In this document: positions 8,888-17,607 of the stretch, piece after piece | Layout: each line of letters begins with the position of its first letter | Position numbering within the stretch: position 1 is the stretch's first letter | Assembly (NCBI RefSeq): GCF_003576525.1 | Contig: NZ_QWUA01000051.1 | Span: 1 to 37,664, forward strand | DNA: 37,664 bases | DNA from: Rummeliibacillus sp. POC4 | Lineage (GTDB): Bacteria; Bacillota; Bacilli; Bacillales_A; Planococcaceae | Direction of reading: 5' to 3' | The notes under the pieces: model-generated | Seen by the model: only the letters and a program-made list of their open reading frames with translations | Told to the model about the DNA's origin: nothing | Databases searched by the model: none | Position numbers and translations under genes: made by a program

Positions 8888-9784
8888 CTATCTTTGTTGA
8901 TATAATTTATACTGCGCACTTGAAATTTCCTCTTTTAAAAAGGGTTGCAAATGTTTTAAGGATTTACATACTTTTTGTATATCTATTCCTGTTTGAATAC
9001 CCATTTGTTCAAGCATAAAGACTACATCTTCTGTAGCTACATTGCCTGTTGCACCTTTAGCAAAAGGACAACCACCTAACCCTCCTGCCGAGCTATCAAA
9101 TCGATTGATACCAGCTTGAAGTGATGCGAAAATATTAGCTAAGGCCATTTGACGAGTATCATGAAAATGAGCCGTTAATAATACGTTGGGTAATTCTTGT
9201 TTTAGTAAGGAAAAAAGAGAATAGCTTTCTACTGGGTTCGCCATTCCGATTGTATCTGCAACACTTAATTCATCGACACCTAAATCTACAAATTGTCTAC
9301 AAAGTGCTAAAGTATCTTCCGGAAAAATCCCGCCTTCGTATGGACAATAAAATGCTGTAGAAATACATGCACGAACAAAGACGCCCTCTTTTTTTAAGTC
9401 TTTGATAATAGGAGTTAAAGTATTCATCGATTCAAGTGTCGTTTGATTTATATTCTTTTTGTTGAATGTATTACTTACTCCAACGAAAACTGCTATTGCC
9501 TTGGAATTTAAAGAAAGAGCTTTTTGAATTCCTATCTCATTTGGAGCCAATACATACTGTTTTCCTATTTTATTTACATTCATCACGATATCTGTATGAT
9601 CTGCCATTTGAGGTACCCATTTAGGCGAAACAAAAGAAGTGATTTCCATTTCTTTAATACCAGCATCTTGTAGGCTATGGATAAAATTGAGTTTTTGAAT
9701 AGTGGGGATGATATGTTGTGTATTTTGAAGGCCATCTCTAGGACCAACTTCAATAATTGTTACTTGATTAGGTAAGTTTAACAT
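8888..9784 (-). CDS. mvaB: Hydroxymethylglutaryl-CoA lyase
   Basis: A 298-residue TIM-barrel DRE-TIM metallolyase that splits HMG-CoA to acetyl-CoA and acetoacetate, the last step of leucine degradation. It has GPRDGLQN near the N-terminus (catalytic Arg), the metal-binding HFHDTR, and the signature GGLGGCPFAKGATGN with the catalytic Cys. Start taken at the ATG nine bases after GAAAGGA; an earlier ATG abuts that ribosome site. Homologues (YngG) usually sit in a leucine/isovalerate catabolism operon. Here the gene is alone with yqkD, so the rest of the pathway must lie elsewhere. Confidence 0.94.
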   Translation of the reverse strand: MLNLPNQVTIIEVGPRDGLQNTQHIIPTIQKLNFIHSLQDAGIKEMEITSFVSPKWVPQMADHTDIVMNVNKIGKQYVLAPNEIGIQKALSLNSKAIAVFVGVSNTFNKKNINQTTLESMNTLTPIIKDLKKEGVFVRACISTAFYCPYEGGIFPEDTLALCRQFVDLGVDELSVADTIGMANPVESYSLFSLLKQELPNVLLTAHFHDTRQMALANIFASLQAGINRFDSSAGGLGGCPFAKGATGNVATEDVVFMLEQMGIQTGIDIQKVCKSLKHLQPFLKEEISSAQYKLYQQR

Positions 9785-9977
9785 AAACAGCATTCCTTTC
9801 TATACTTATAGTGGGTTAGATGAAAAGGTGAAAGCCGATTTAAGAAAAAATGTTTTTACTATATCCTATGATTAAAGTTTGTTAACTATTGATAAGTGTA
9901 TGATTCAGTATTAAAATTGAGGAAAATATATCATATGGAGCATGTTTCGTTTATGTTATGTAGGGGAGAAGAATGGT

Positions 9978-10238
9978 ATGGCAAAGAAAAAGAGAAAACA
10001 AATAAACCAAAATCAGTCAAATTTAGTCGATAAAGAAGAAAAAGTAACTCTTCAAGATCAGCTCAATGGTGATGTATTAGCTAAGTTGAAGCTTGCAAAA
10101 AAAGAATTAGTTGCAAAAGAACAAAAACAACAAGAAGAAAAAGCAGCACAGCTTGCATTTGAGAAAAAACAAATCGAAAAAAATAAATCATTTGCAGAGT
10201 TACTTGAAGAATACGGAGATAAAGGCTCTAAATTTTGA
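9978..10238 (+). CDS. yqkE: YqkE-like small coiled protein (DUF3886)
   Basis: An 86-residue, highly charged, cytoplasmic protein with Lys/Gln/Glu-rich helical content through residues 1-65 and a C-terminal NKSFAELLEEYGDK motif like that of B. subtilis YqkE. ATG at 9978, after GGGGAGAA; an in-frame upstream extension is possible but lacks support. Its place between yqkD and yqkF is conserved. Function unknown. Confidence 0.8.
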   Translation: MAKKKRKQINQNQSNLVDKEEKVTLQDQLNGDVLAKLKLAKKELVAKEQKQQEEKAAQLAFEKKQIEKNKSFAELLEEYGDKGSKF

Positions 10239-10249
10239 TGAATTACAAG

Positions 10250-10290
10250 AATGCGTTAGGAGAATAATTCTCGCTAACGCATTTTCATTT
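10250..10290. terminator. Bidirectional terminator between yqkE and yqkF
   Basis: AATGCGTTAG / CTAACGCATT (10 bp), with GAGAA/TTCTC closing the inner part of the same hairpin and T-rich sequence following. Confidence 0.9.
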
Positions 10291-10291
10291 T

Positions 10292-11194
10292 TTAGTCTCG
10301 ATGAGAAGTGTAGAAATCAGGTTTTGTTAAGCTGATTATTTCTTCAATATTATCAATAGATTCCATAGCTTCATACGCATGAATTGTAGAAGATAGTTGT
10401 TCCTTTGTACTTGCACCAACGACTGCAGAAGCAATTGCAGTGTGGTTTAAAATTGTTTTAAGTGAAGCTGCAAGTATTAAAGGTGTAGCTTGAGAGAGTT
10501 TAGTTAAAGTATTTTGAAGCTCATCTTTAGAATAAGATAGATACCCATCCGTATTTATTAGCCGTTTTTGCCACTCATTTGTTAACAATCCTTTTGCGAT
10601 TGAGCCTCTAGTAACAATGGATGCACCATTTTCTTGGATAAAATCAAGCCATTCTTCGGGTCTTCTATCAAGTAAACTATATTGCATCATAACTGAGATA
10701 GCATTACTTGCAGGTAAAAAACGTTTCAAGACATTTGGCCTAATAGAAGAAATGCCATATTCTCGAATCAATCCTTCTTGTTTTAGTTCTTCAAAAGCTT
10801 CTATTACTTCGTCCCAATGATCATCAATAGTCCCACCATGCAGTTGGTATACATCGATATAATCAGTTTGTAAGCGATGTAAACTATCTTTAATCCCAGT
10901 CTTTATATGAGCCTTTGATGCATCCCAATGCCATGAATTGCCTTGCTTATCCCACACATTCCCAACCTTTGTTGCTAAAACAATATCTTTTCTCTTTTCT
11001 TTAATAAGTTGTCCAACAATTTCTTCATTCAAACCGTGATTATATAGATCAGCTGTATCAAAATAATTGATACCAAAATCAAGTGCTTCATCGATAATAT
11101 AGGAAGCATCTTGTAAGTTTGTTGGTAGGGACATGCACCCTAAACTTATTTCGGAAATATGTAAATCGCTAGAACCTAATTGACGAGTTTTCAA
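10292..11194 (-). CDS. yqkF: YqkF-like aldo/keto reductase
   Basis: A 300-residue NADPH-dependent oxidoreductase of the aldo/keto reductase family with a TIM barrel. All four catalytic residues are visible: Asp and Tyr in FDTADLYNHG, Lys in LATKVGN, His in YQLHGGT. I start at TTG 11194 (MKTRQLGSSD), directly after AAGGAGG; the frame stays open for 46 further codons but these look untranslated. The length matches B. subtilis YqkF (about 306). Physiological substrate unknown. It diverges from nudF, as in B. subtilis. Confidence 0.92.
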   Translation of the reverse strand: MKTRQLGSSDLHISEISLGCMSLPTNLQDASYIIDEALDFGINYFDTADLYNHGLNEEIVGQLIKEKRKDIVLATKVGNVWDKQGNSWHWDASKAHIKTGIKDSLHRLQTDYIDVYQLHGGTIDDHWDEVIEAFEELKQEGLIREYGISSIRPNVLKRFLPASNAISVMMQYSLLDRRPEEWLDFIQENGASIVTRGSIAKGLLTNEWQKRLINTDGYLSYSKDELQNTLTKLSQATPLILAASLKTILNHTAIASAVVGASTKEQLSSTIHAYEAMESIDNIEEIISLTKPDFYTSHRD

Positions 11195-11263
11195 ATCATA
11201 TTCCTCCTTTTTAATAATGGTACAATGATTTATAGAAAAAGAACAATAAAGGTGGATAAAAAT

Positions 11264-11809
11264 ATGAATAAATTTGAAGAAACAACGATTTCTACAGAGA
11301 AAATTTTTGAAGGACGTGTCATTAAAGTACAAGTAGATGAAGTAACTTTGCCAAATGGAAAAAAATCTACAAGAGAATTAGTGAAACATCCTGGAGCTGT
11401 TGCAATTATTCCAATAACGAGCGAAGGGAAAATTGTAATGGTAGAACAATTTCGTAAACCACTCGAACGTAGCATTATTGAAATTCCAGCAGGCAAACTA
11501 GAACCAGGCGAAAAGCCAGCATTCACCGCAACAAGAGAATTGGAAGAAGAGACTGGTTATGGTGCTTCGCATTTAGAAAAGATTTACTCATTTGCGACAT
11601 CACCAGGATTTTCTGATGAAGTTATTCATTTATTTGTTGCACGAGATTTATTTAAAATAGCACAACCTGCGAGTTTAGATGAAGATGAATTTGTAGAAAT
11701 CATGGAAGTTTCAATTGAAGAAGCTGAAAGATTAGTGGAAGAAGAAAGAATTTTCGATGCTAAAACAATCCTAGCAATTATGTGGGCAAAAAATAATCTA
11801 TTAAAATAA
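11264..11809 (+). CDS. nudF: NudF, ADP-ribose pyrophosphatase
   Basis: A 181-residue Nudix hydrolase that splits ADP-ribose to AMP and ribose 5-phosphate. A perfect Nudix box (G-x5-E-x7-REx2EExG) spans residues 77-99, starting GKLEPGE and ending RELEEETGY. The N-terminal domain-swapped strand region and the C-terminal FDAKTILAIM helix are also family-typical. Start at ATG 11264 after AAAGGTGG. The frame is open further upstream but without a ribosome site. Its yqkF neighbour supports the assignment. Confidence 0.95.
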   Translation: MNKFEETTISTEKIFEGRVIKVQVDEVTLPNGKKSTRELVKHPGAVAIIPITSEGKIVMVEQFRKPLERSIIEIPAGKLEPGEKPAFTATRELEEETGYGASHLEKIYSFATSPGFSDEVIHLFVARDLFKIAQPASLDEDEFVEIMEVSIEEAERLVEEERIFDAKTILAIMWAKNNLLK

Positions 11810-11838
11810 GGTATTTTTAAGAATGATGAGCATAGGTT
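11810..11838 (+). promoter_or_regulatory. Possible sigma-E promoter for the SpoIIM-position gene
   Basis: GGTATTT (11810-11816), 14 bases, CATAGGTT (11831-11838). This partly matches the sigma-E consensus (KMATATT, 14-15 bases, CATACANT). Weak on its own. Confidence 0.3.
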
Positions 11839-11863
11839 GTACTATTAGAAAGTAGGTGACCTA

Positions 11864-12373
11864 TTGAATCGTTCCTCGCAAATAACTTATTTTTTCCTAA
11901 TTATCTCAATTGGATTTATCGGTGGTATTATCGCATTTAAATTATCAACTCCATCTCAAAATGAATGGTTAATATCTATCATGGATCCACGATTATTGTT
12001 GGAAGGTAAGCCAGCAATTTGGCAATCACTTTGGCCGGCATTTACTCCGTATGTATTTTTAGTGCTACTTGCTACGCATCAATGGTTTAGACATGCTACT
12101 AGATTAGTTGTGGTATGTAAAAGTGCCTTCTTTGGCTTCTGTTCAGCGTATTTAATAGCTACCCAAAATGCATTTTGGAATTATGCTCTTTGGTGGTTTC
12201 CAGTACAATTTTTGTATACTTGTTTATTATTATTGTTTTCAATTGTACTTGTTCCAAAACCATTTTATAATAGTCGAAAAAAGGGTATACATTGGAAGAG
12301 AATTATCGTAATAAGTGTTATGACCATGATAATTTTACTCATAGAATTAGTCATAATACATTTTATGTTTTAA
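11864..12373 (+). CDS. Polytopic membrane protein, possible divergent SpoIIM
   Basis: A 169-residue protein with about four hydrophobic segments (roughly residues 8-27, 55-72, 85-125 as one or two, 143-165). TTG start after AGGTGA. Not recognised with certainty. Its position between nudF and fur, its N-terminal segment (FLIISIGFIGGIIAF) and the pattern CKSAFFGFCSAYLI resemble SpoIIM, which has a similar KG-x3-GF-x3-GFLV segment. SpoIIM (about 214 residues) recruits SpoIIP and SpoIID to the septum for engulfment. This protein is about 45 residues shorter. A weak sigma-E-like promoter lies upstream. It could instead be an unrelated membrane protein. Confidence 0.5.
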   Translation: MNRSSQITYFFLIISIGFIGGIIAFKLSTPSQNEWLISIMDPRLLLEGKPAIWQSLWPAFTPYVFLVLLATHQWFRHATRLVVVCKSAFFGFCSAYLIATQNAFWNYALWWFPVQFLYTCLLLLFSIVLVPKPFYNSRKKGIHWKRIIVISVMTMIILLIELVIIHFMF

Positions 12374-12388
12374 AATTTGATTATTAGA

Positions 12389-12403
12389 TGATAATGATTA
12401 TCA
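12389..12403. promoter_or_regulatory. Fur box upstream of fur
   Basis: TGATAATGATTATCA is a perfect 7-1-7 Fur box (TGATAATnATTATCA). It lies about 35 bases upstream of the -35 of the predicted fur promoter. Confidence 0.8.
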
Positions 12404-12438
12404 ATAAATAGTCATTATAAGAATTTGGTCGCTTAATC

Positions 12439-12468
12439 TTGTAATGAGAAATACATCTTTGGTATAAT
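12439..12468 (+). promoter_or_regulatory. fur promoter (sigma-A type)
   Basis: TTGTAA at 12439-12444, an 18-base spacer and TATAAT at 12463-12468, 24 bases before the fur start codon. Confidence 0.6.
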
Positions 12469-12492
12469 GGTAGAAGTTTAGGGGGGCGTCGT

Positions 12493-12960
12493 ATGGAGAG
12501 CCGAATTGATCGAATAAAAAAACAATTACATGGTGCTAGCTATAAACTGACGCCGCAACGAGAAGCGACGGTTAGAGTACTTTTAGAAAATGAGGAAGAT
12601 CATTTAAGTGCTGAAGATGTTTATCTTTTAGTGAAAGAAAAAGCACCAGAAATCGGTCTAGCGACTGTATATCGTACATTAGAGTTACTAACAGAACTAA
12701 AAATTGTCGACAAAATAAATTTTGGTGATGGAGTATCTCGTTATGATTTACGACAAGAGGGAGCAGCTCACTTTCATCATCACCTCGTATGTATCGAATG
12801 CGGCGCTGTTGATGAAATTCAGGAAGATTTACTTGAAGATGTGGAAGCGGTTGTCGAAAAACGATGGAATTTCCAAATCAAAGATCACCGTTTAACATTT
12901 CATGGTATTTGTTGGCGTTGCAATGAAAAGCACGCTGCAGAAGACAAAAACAAAGAGTAA
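12493..12960 (+). CDS. fur: Fur, ferric uptake regulator
   Basis: A 155-residue Fe(II)-responsive repressor. The winged helix occupies about residues 1-85 (LTPQREATVRVL; GLATVYRTLELL), followed by a dimerisation domain. Metal ligands include HFHHHLVCIECG (Cys100, Cys103) and a second CxxC at 140/143 (CWRC) for structural zinc. The HFHHHLVC segment and HGICWRC ending point to Fur rather than PerR or Zur. ATG start after AGGGGGG. The upstream perfect Fur box suggests autoregulation or a link to iron. It is followed by a terminator, so xerD is separately transcribed. Confidence 0.94.
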   Translation: MESRIDRIKKQLHGASYKLTPQREATVRVLLENEEDHLSAEDVYLLVKEKAPEIGLATVYRTLELLTELKIVDKINFGDGVSRYDLRQEGAAHFHHHLVCIECGAVDEIQEDLLEDVEAVVEKRWNFQIKDHRLTFHGICWRCNEKHAAEDKNKE

Positions 12961-12989
12961 ACATACGGAAAAGTTAATAGCAAGTAAGT

Positions 12990-13018
12990 AAAGGATGGCG
13001 GAGGTGCTGTCCTTTTTT
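12990..13018 (+). terminator. Terminator of fur
   Basis: AAAGGA...TCCTTTT outer stem with GC/GC inner pairs around GGAGGT, and a T run. Confidence 0.75.
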
Positions 13019-13151
13019 ATTTTCACTTTACTATTTCAATGATTTATGAAAAGTTTAAGTGGGGAGAATAGAAAACTGATTTGATGTACAGAAAAGTCAT
13101 CAATAAAATCTAAAGCTTGGTTGTTTTTGGCTTAATGGAGGAATGAAAGCT

Positions 13152-14057
13152 GTGAAACAAGAAATACAAGATATGATTGCAGATTACATACATTTTTTAC
13201 GGGTTGAACGTCAACTATCTACAAATACATTGCAATCTTATGAGAGAGATATTAGAGACTATACACAGAATATATTCGACATCCAACAACTTGAAACATT
13301 TGATGATGTTGAGCGTTATCATATATTGCAGCATTTACAAACGTTGCGCAATAAAGGAATATCTGCTCGTACAGTTTCAAGGCATATTTCAGCAATTCGC
13401 TCTTTCCATCAATTTTTGCTTCGAGAAAAAAGATGTAGTAACGATCCAACGATTCATATTGATATGCCGAAAATTGAACAAAAATTACCAAGAGTATTAT
13501 CAATTGAAGAAATAGATAGACTAATTGCAGCTACAAATGTAGCCAAACCACAAGGTGTTCGTGATCGTGCAATGTTAGAATTACTTTACGCAACAGGTAT
13601 GCGTGTAAGTGAATGCATTGCTTTAAATTTAGAAGATATTCATTTAACAATGGGTTTTGTACGTGTCTTCGGAAAAGGTGGTAAGGAGAGAATTATTCCT
13701 CTAGGCGGTACTGCAATTGACGCATGTACAAAATATCTAAATACTGCACGTTTTCAATTGGAGAATCCTAAATTACGAACAGAAGCATTATTTATAAACC
13801 AAAGAGGAAAAAGGCTAACTAGACAAGGATGTTGGAAATTATTGAAGGGCTATGCGGAAAAGGCTGGTATAGAAAAAGAACTAACACCACATATTTTAAG
13901 ACACTCTTTTGCTACGCATTTAATCGAAAATGGTGCAGATTTAAGAGCTGTTCAAGAAATGTTAGGGCATGCTGATATTGCAACAACTCAAATTTATACA
14001 CATATTAGTAAAACTAGATTATCTGAAGTTTATAAACAATTCCATCCTAGAGCATAG
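13152..14057 (+). CDS. xerD: XerD tyrosine recombinase
   Basis: A 301-residue site-specific recombinase that works with XerC at dif to resolve chromosome dimers before division. The SAM-like N-terminal domain spans about 5-90 and the catalytic domain 110-295. The catalytic set is complete: Arg151, Lys175, His247, Arg250, His273 and Tyr282 (TTQIYTHIS). The ending EVYKQFHPRA is characteristic of XerD/RipX. GTG start at 13152, ten bases after GGAGG; the ATG nine bases earlier is too close to that site. Position between fur and deoB matches B. subtilis, so it is not a phage integrase. The small yqzK gene usually found upstream is absent. Confidence 0.95.
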   Translation: MKQEIQDMIADYIHFLRVERQLSTNTLQSYERDIRDYTQNIFDIQQLETFDDVERYHILQHLQTLRNKGISARTVSRHISAIRSFHQFLLREKRCSNDPTIHIDMPKIEQKLPRVLSIEEIDRLIAATNVAKPQGVRDRAMLELLYATGMRVSECIALNLEDIHLTMGFVRVFGKGGKERIIPLGGTAIDACTKYLNTARFQLENPKLRTEALFINQRGKRLTRQGCWKLLKGYAEKAGIEKELTPHILRHSFATHLIENGADLRAVQEMLGHADIATTQIYTHISKTRLSEVYKQFHPRA

Positions 14058-14069
14058 TTTTTACATTAG

Positions 14070-14095
14070 TCAGATGTCTGACCTTTATTTTTTTG
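14070..14095 (+). terminator. Weak terminator after xerD
   Basis: GTCAG / CTGAC (5 bp, ATGT loop), followed four bases later by a run of T. Short stem, moderate support. Confidence 0.5.
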
Positions 14096-14122
14096 AAGAA
14101 TTTGATAGAATGAATGTATAAA
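14094..14122 (+). promoter_or_regulatory. Promoter of deoB-pdp
   Basis: TTGAAG at 14094-14099, a 17-base spacer and TATAAA at 14117-14122, just before the AGGAGG ribosome site of deoB. Confidence 0.65.
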
Positions 14123-14138
14123 TGAGGAGGATAAATTG

Positions 14139-15341
14139 ATGAACACAAAACCTTTTAAACGTATTCACTTAATCGTTATGGATTCTGTTGGAATAGGTGA
14201 AGCACCAGATGCTGCAAAATTTAATGATGTAGGTGCTGATACACTTGGACATATCGCACATGAAATGAAAGGGCTAACAATGCCGAATATGGAACGCTTA
14301 GGTTATACAAATATTCGTGGTTTACTTGGCCTTAAAGATCTTGAAGGGATGAAATCTGTAGAAAAACCTGCAGCTTATTATGGTTATATGCAAGAAGCTT
14401 CAGTTGGTAAAGATACAATGACTGGACACTGGGAAATAATGGGTCTCAATATTAATAAACCATTTAAAGTCTACCCAGAAGGTTTCCCACAATCATTGAT
14501 CGATGAATTAGAAGAACGCACTGGACGTAAAGTTTTATGTAATAAACCTGCTTCTGGTACGCAAGTTATCGAAGATTTCGGTAAAGAACATATGGAAACA
14601 GGTGCTATTATTGTTTATACATCTGCTGACCCTGTTCTTCAAATCGCAGCTCATGAAGATGTTGTACCATTAGACGAATTGTATAGAATTTGTGAAATTG
14701 CTCGTGAAATAACTTTAAAACCTGAATATTTAGTGGGTCGTGTAATTGCTCGTCCTTTCGTAGGAACACCTGGAAACTTTACTCGTACTTCAAATCGTCA
14801 TGACTATGCTTTAAAACCATTTGGACGTACTGTTATGAATGAAATGAAAGATGCAGGCCTAGATGTAATCGCATTAGGTAAAATCTCTGATATATACAAC
14901 GGTGAAGGAGTAACTGAGGCTATTCGTACGAAAGACAATTCGGATGGTATGGATCAATTAGTGAATGTGATGAAAAAAGACTTCCATGGTTTATCATTCT
15001 TGAATCTTGTTGATTTTGATGCAAAATATGGTCACCGCCGAAATCCAATCGGATACGGAGAAGCGCTTGAAGAATTTGATCGCCGTCTTCCTGAAGCATT
15101 AGAGCTAATGGGAGAAGATGATTTACTTTTGATCACTGCTGACCATGGTAATGACCCAACTTTCCCTGGTACAGATCACACACGTGAATTTGTTCCATTA
15201 ATCGCATATTCTCCACGCTTTAAAGAAGGCAATGTATTACCAAAAATGAGTACATTTGCATCTTTAGGTGCGACTGTTGCAGATAACTTCAATGTAAAAT
15301 TACCAGAATACGGTGAAAGTTTTTTGCAAACTTTAAAATAA
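14139..15341 (+). CDS. deoB: Phosphopentomutase
   Basis: A 400-residue alkaline-phosphatase-superfamily enzyme (Drm in B. subtilis) that interconverts ribose or deoxyribose 1-phosphate and 5-phosphate during nucleoside breakdown. Metal and active-site motifs are present: [12 protein letters not shown] near the N-terminus, DTMTGHWE (phosphorylated Thr), and the C-terminal [10 protein letters not shown] and DHTRE. Normal length. ATG at 14139 after AGGAGG. It is followed 17 bases later by pdp, so the pair forms a short nucleoside-salvage operon. In B. subtilis the next gene would be pupG, which is absent here. Confidence 0.98.
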   Translation: MNTKPFKRIHLIVMDSVGIGEAPDAAKFNDVGADTLGHIAHEMKGLTMPNMERLGYTNIRGLLGLKDLEGMKSVEKPAAYYGYMQEASVGKDTMTGHWEIMGLNINKPFKVYPEGFPQSLIDELEERTGRKVLCNKPASGTQVIEDFGKEHMETGAIIVYTSADPVLQIAAHEDVVPLDELYRICEIAREITLKPEYLVGRVIARPFVGTPGNFTRTSNRHDYALKPFGRTVMNEMKDAGLDVIALGKISDIYNGEGVTEAIRTKDNSDGMDQLVNVMKKDFHGLSFLNLVDFDAKYGHRRNPIGYGEALEEFDRRLPEALELMGEDDLLLITADHGNDPTFPGTDHTREFVPLIAYSPRFKEGNVLPKMSTFASLGATVADNFNVKLPEYGESFLQTLK

Positions 15342-15358
15342 GTTAGGGGGGATTTATC

Positions 15359-16663
15359 ATGAGAATGGTAGATATTATTGAAAAAAAACGAGATGGTTTT
15401 GAACTGACTACCGAAGAAATCCGCTTCTTCATAGAAGGTTATACAAAAGGAGAAATTCCTGATTATCAAGCAAGTAGTTTAGCAATGGCCATCTACTTCC
15501 AAGACATGACAGATAAAGAACGTGCGGATTTAACAATGGCTATGGTTGAATCAGGAGATCAAATTGACCTATCTGGTATAGATGGTATAAAAGTAGATAA
15601 ACACTCTACTGGTGGTGTTGGTGATACGACTACACTTGTATTAGGACCTTTAGTTGCAGCAGTAGGTGTACCCGTTGCAAAAATGAGTGGACGTGGTTTA
15701 GGTCATACAGGTGGTACAATCGATAAATTGGAATCGATTGAAGGCTTCCATGTAGAGCTTACGACAGAACAATTCATGCAACAAGTGAATGACATCAAGT
15801 TAGCTGTAATTGGACAATCTGGTAACTTAACACCTGCGGATAAAAAATTATATGCTCTACGTGATGTTACAGGAACTGTCCCAAGTATCCCACTAATTGC
15901 AAGTTCTATTATGAGTAAAAAAATTGCAGCAGGTGCTGATGCAATCGTTCTAGATGTTAAAACTGGTGACGGAGCGTTTATGAAAACCGTTGAAGATTCT
16001 AAAAAGTTAGCTCATGCAATGGTTCAAATCGGTAAGAACGTTGGACGTAATACAATGGCAATTATCTCTGACATGAACCAACCATTAGGATACGCTATTG
16101 GGAATGCTTTAGAAATGAAAGAAGCAATTGATACTTTATGCGGCAAAGGACCTGAAGATTTAACAGAGCTTTGCTTAACATTAGGTTCACAAATGGTCGT
16201 TCTTGGTGGTCATGCACAAACAATCGAAGAAGCTCGTAAACAACTTGAAGAAGTAATTGTTAATGGTGCAGCTCTTGACGTTTTCAAAAAGTTCATCAAA
16301 GGTCAAGGTGGAAACCCTGCGGTAGTAGACGATCCCTCATTGCTACCTCAAGCCCAATATATGATTGAAGTACCTGCTAAAGAATCAGGCTTTGTCAGTC
16401 ATATTGTTGCAGATGAAATCGGTACTGCTGCAATGTTATTAGGCGCAGGTCGCGCAACGAAAGAATCTGAAATAGATTTAGCCGTTGGATTAGTATTACG
16501 CAAAAAGGTGGGAGACCAAGTAAAAGCTGGAGAATCTCTAGTAACCATTTATGCGAATCGTGAAGATGTTGAAGAAGTTAAAGAAAAAATCTACGCAAAC
16601 ATTAAATTATCTTCTGAAGCAATCACAGCACCTAAACTAATCGAAGATATTATTACAGAGTAG
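15359..16663 (+). CDS. pdp: Pyrimidine-nucleoside phosphorylase
   Basis: A 434-residue enzyme that phosphorolyses uridine, thymidine and deoxyuridine to base and (deoxy)ribose 1-phosphate, the substrate of DeoB next door. The glycosyltransferase-family-3 signature [17 protein letters not shown] and the phosphate-binding [10 protein letters not shown] are intact. Alpha, alpha/beta and C-terminal pyrimidine-phosphorylase domains are all present by length. ATG start after AGGGGGG. In B. subtilis pdp belongs to the dra-nupC-pdp operon elsewhere, so its pairing with deoB is a different arrangement. Confidence 0.97.
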   Translation: MRMVDIIEKKRDGFELTTEEIRFFIEGYTKGEIPDYQASSLAMAIYFQDMTDKERADLTMAMVESGDQIDLSGIDGIKVDKHSTGGVGDTTTLVLGPLVAAVGVPVAKMSGRGLGHTGGTIDKLESIEGFHVELTTEQFMQQVNDIKLAVIGQSGNLTPADKKLYALRDVTGTVPSIPLIASSIMSKKIAAGADAIVLDVKTGDGAFMKTVEDSKKLAHAMVQIGKNVGRNTMAIISDMNQPLGYAIGNALEMKEAIDTLCGKGPEDLTELCLTLGSQMVVLGGHAQTIEEARKQLEEVIVNGAALDVFKKFIKGQGGNPAVVDDPSLLPQAQYMIEVPAKESGFVSHIVADEIGTAAMLLGAGRATKESEIDLAVGLVLRKKVGDQVKAGESLVTIYANREDVEEVKEKIYANIKLSSEAITAPKLIEDIITE

Positions 16664-16694
16664 AAAAATTTTTAAATAGACAATATAAAAGCAG

Positions 16695-16733
16695 AACCAC
16701 ATTGATTATTTTTTAAATCAATGTGGTTTTTTC
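16695..16733 (+). terminator. Terminator of deoB-pdp
   Basis: AACCACATTGATT / AATCAATGTGGTT, a 13-bp stem with a 7-nt loop and T tail. Confidence 0.9.
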
Positions 16734-16757
16734 GTTTTATAGATACTTATTTCAAAG

Positions 16758-17300
16758 TTATAAAAGAAATTCAGTTAATGCATCTTTATGTTTACTAGAT
16801 AATTTTACTAATTCAAATTCTCCCGCACTGATTAAACTTTTAAGAGTTTTCATTTCGCTCCAGGCTAAGTCATAAAGTTGCTGATCTATCACTCCAGTTG
16901 ATAAGGCCTCTTCAAGTTCATTAGCATCTTTTTCAATTATTTCCCCCGATGGCAATAAAATAATATCTAAAAATAAGTCATCCATCCAAGGTCTCCCGTT
17001 GTCTATTCCATTACAAAGGCATATGTCTATATACCATTGAACCACATTTCCTTTAGCATCAAACATTGTAGTGACAGAATGATTTTTGTCTGACGGAAAT
17101 TGTTGAAGCCACATATAGCCATTATCAACAATGCATATATCCTTTTTGCCATAAACTTTGAATAGAGGACTAGATACAGTAATTGTATGTAGCAATGTTA
17201 TGTAACCTTTAAATTCTTGTGTGTCAAAAAATGATTGAGCAAATCTCCTTTGTAAAATTCGTTTCCAATCTAAACGATCTCCGTATTTTCTCTTTAACAT
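16758..17300 (-). CDS. DUF402 family protein
   Basis: A 180-residue protein of the DUF402/FomD-like family, whose known members are metal-dependent nucleoside di/triphosphatases such as NtdP. Visible family segments are GNVVQWYIDICLC, WMDDLFLDIILLPSGE (acidic metal ligands) and EKDANELEEAL. ATG start with AGGAGG ahead. The catalytic activity of this divergent branch is not established. It occupies the space between pdp and spoIIAA, where B. subtilis has dacF, but on the opposite strand. I see nothing that ties it to sporulation. Confidence 0.82.
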   Translation of the reverse strand: MLKRKYGDRLDWKRILQRRFAQSFFDTQEFKGYITLLHTITVSSPLFKVYGKKDICIVDNGYMWLQQFPSDKNHSVTTMFDAKGNVVQWYIDICLCNGIDNGRPWMDDLFLDIILLPSGEIIEKDANELEEALSTGVIDQQLYDLAWSEMKTLKSLISAGEFELVKLSSKHKDALTEFLL

Positions 17301-17420
17301 AAAACCTCCTAATAATCCTTTATTTTACTAATTATACCTTTAAATAATGGCATTTCTATTAATAATGGCTGAAGAAATATTTTCTTCCGTTAGTCGAGTA
17401 AAGATTCTTTCTTTATAATC

Positions 17421-17430
17421 TTGTCGAAAA
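17421..17430 (+). promoter_or_regulatory. 0A box upstream of spoIIA
   Basis: TTGTCGAAAA holds the perfect core TGTCGAA. It lies in the 307-base gap between the DUF402 gene and spoIIAA. A second, one-mismatch core (TGTCGTA) is at 17507-17513, nearer the promoter. I see no gene in this gap. Confidence 0.55.
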
Positions 17431-17557
17431 CGAAAGAAATATTTTTATTTCAAATGTTTCCCATGATTAAAAGTCATTATTTAAATCCATACTAACGGAT
17501 GGTAGCTGTCGTATTTTTTCTATCTTTAGCGTTTTGATTGTTAAATTGTCAGGGCAT

Positions 17558-17583
17558 AGGATTCTTCTATTCTTGCGTAGAAT
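17558..17583 (+). promoter_or_regulatory. Sigma-H promoter of the spoIIA operon
   Basis: AGGATTC, 14 bases, AGAAT. This matches the sigma-H pattern AGGANNT-N14-HGAAT except for the seventh base, and lies 25 bases before the spoIIAA start codon. Confidence 0.7.
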
Positions 17584-17607
17584 AGGTTTTGAAAAGGAGG
17601 TATGTAA

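Noticed and set aside
10292-11332. Long N-terminal extension of the aldo/keto reductase (46 extra codons)
   Set aside because: A perfect AAGGAGG lies just before TTG 11194, the extension overlaps the nudF promoter side, and YqkF homologues start at the later site.
13152-14057. Tyrosine recombinase as a prophage or island integrase
   Set aside because: The XerD-type C-terminus, the complete catalytic set and the fur-xerD-deoB order identify housekeeping XerD; there is no att-like repeat or phage gene nearby.
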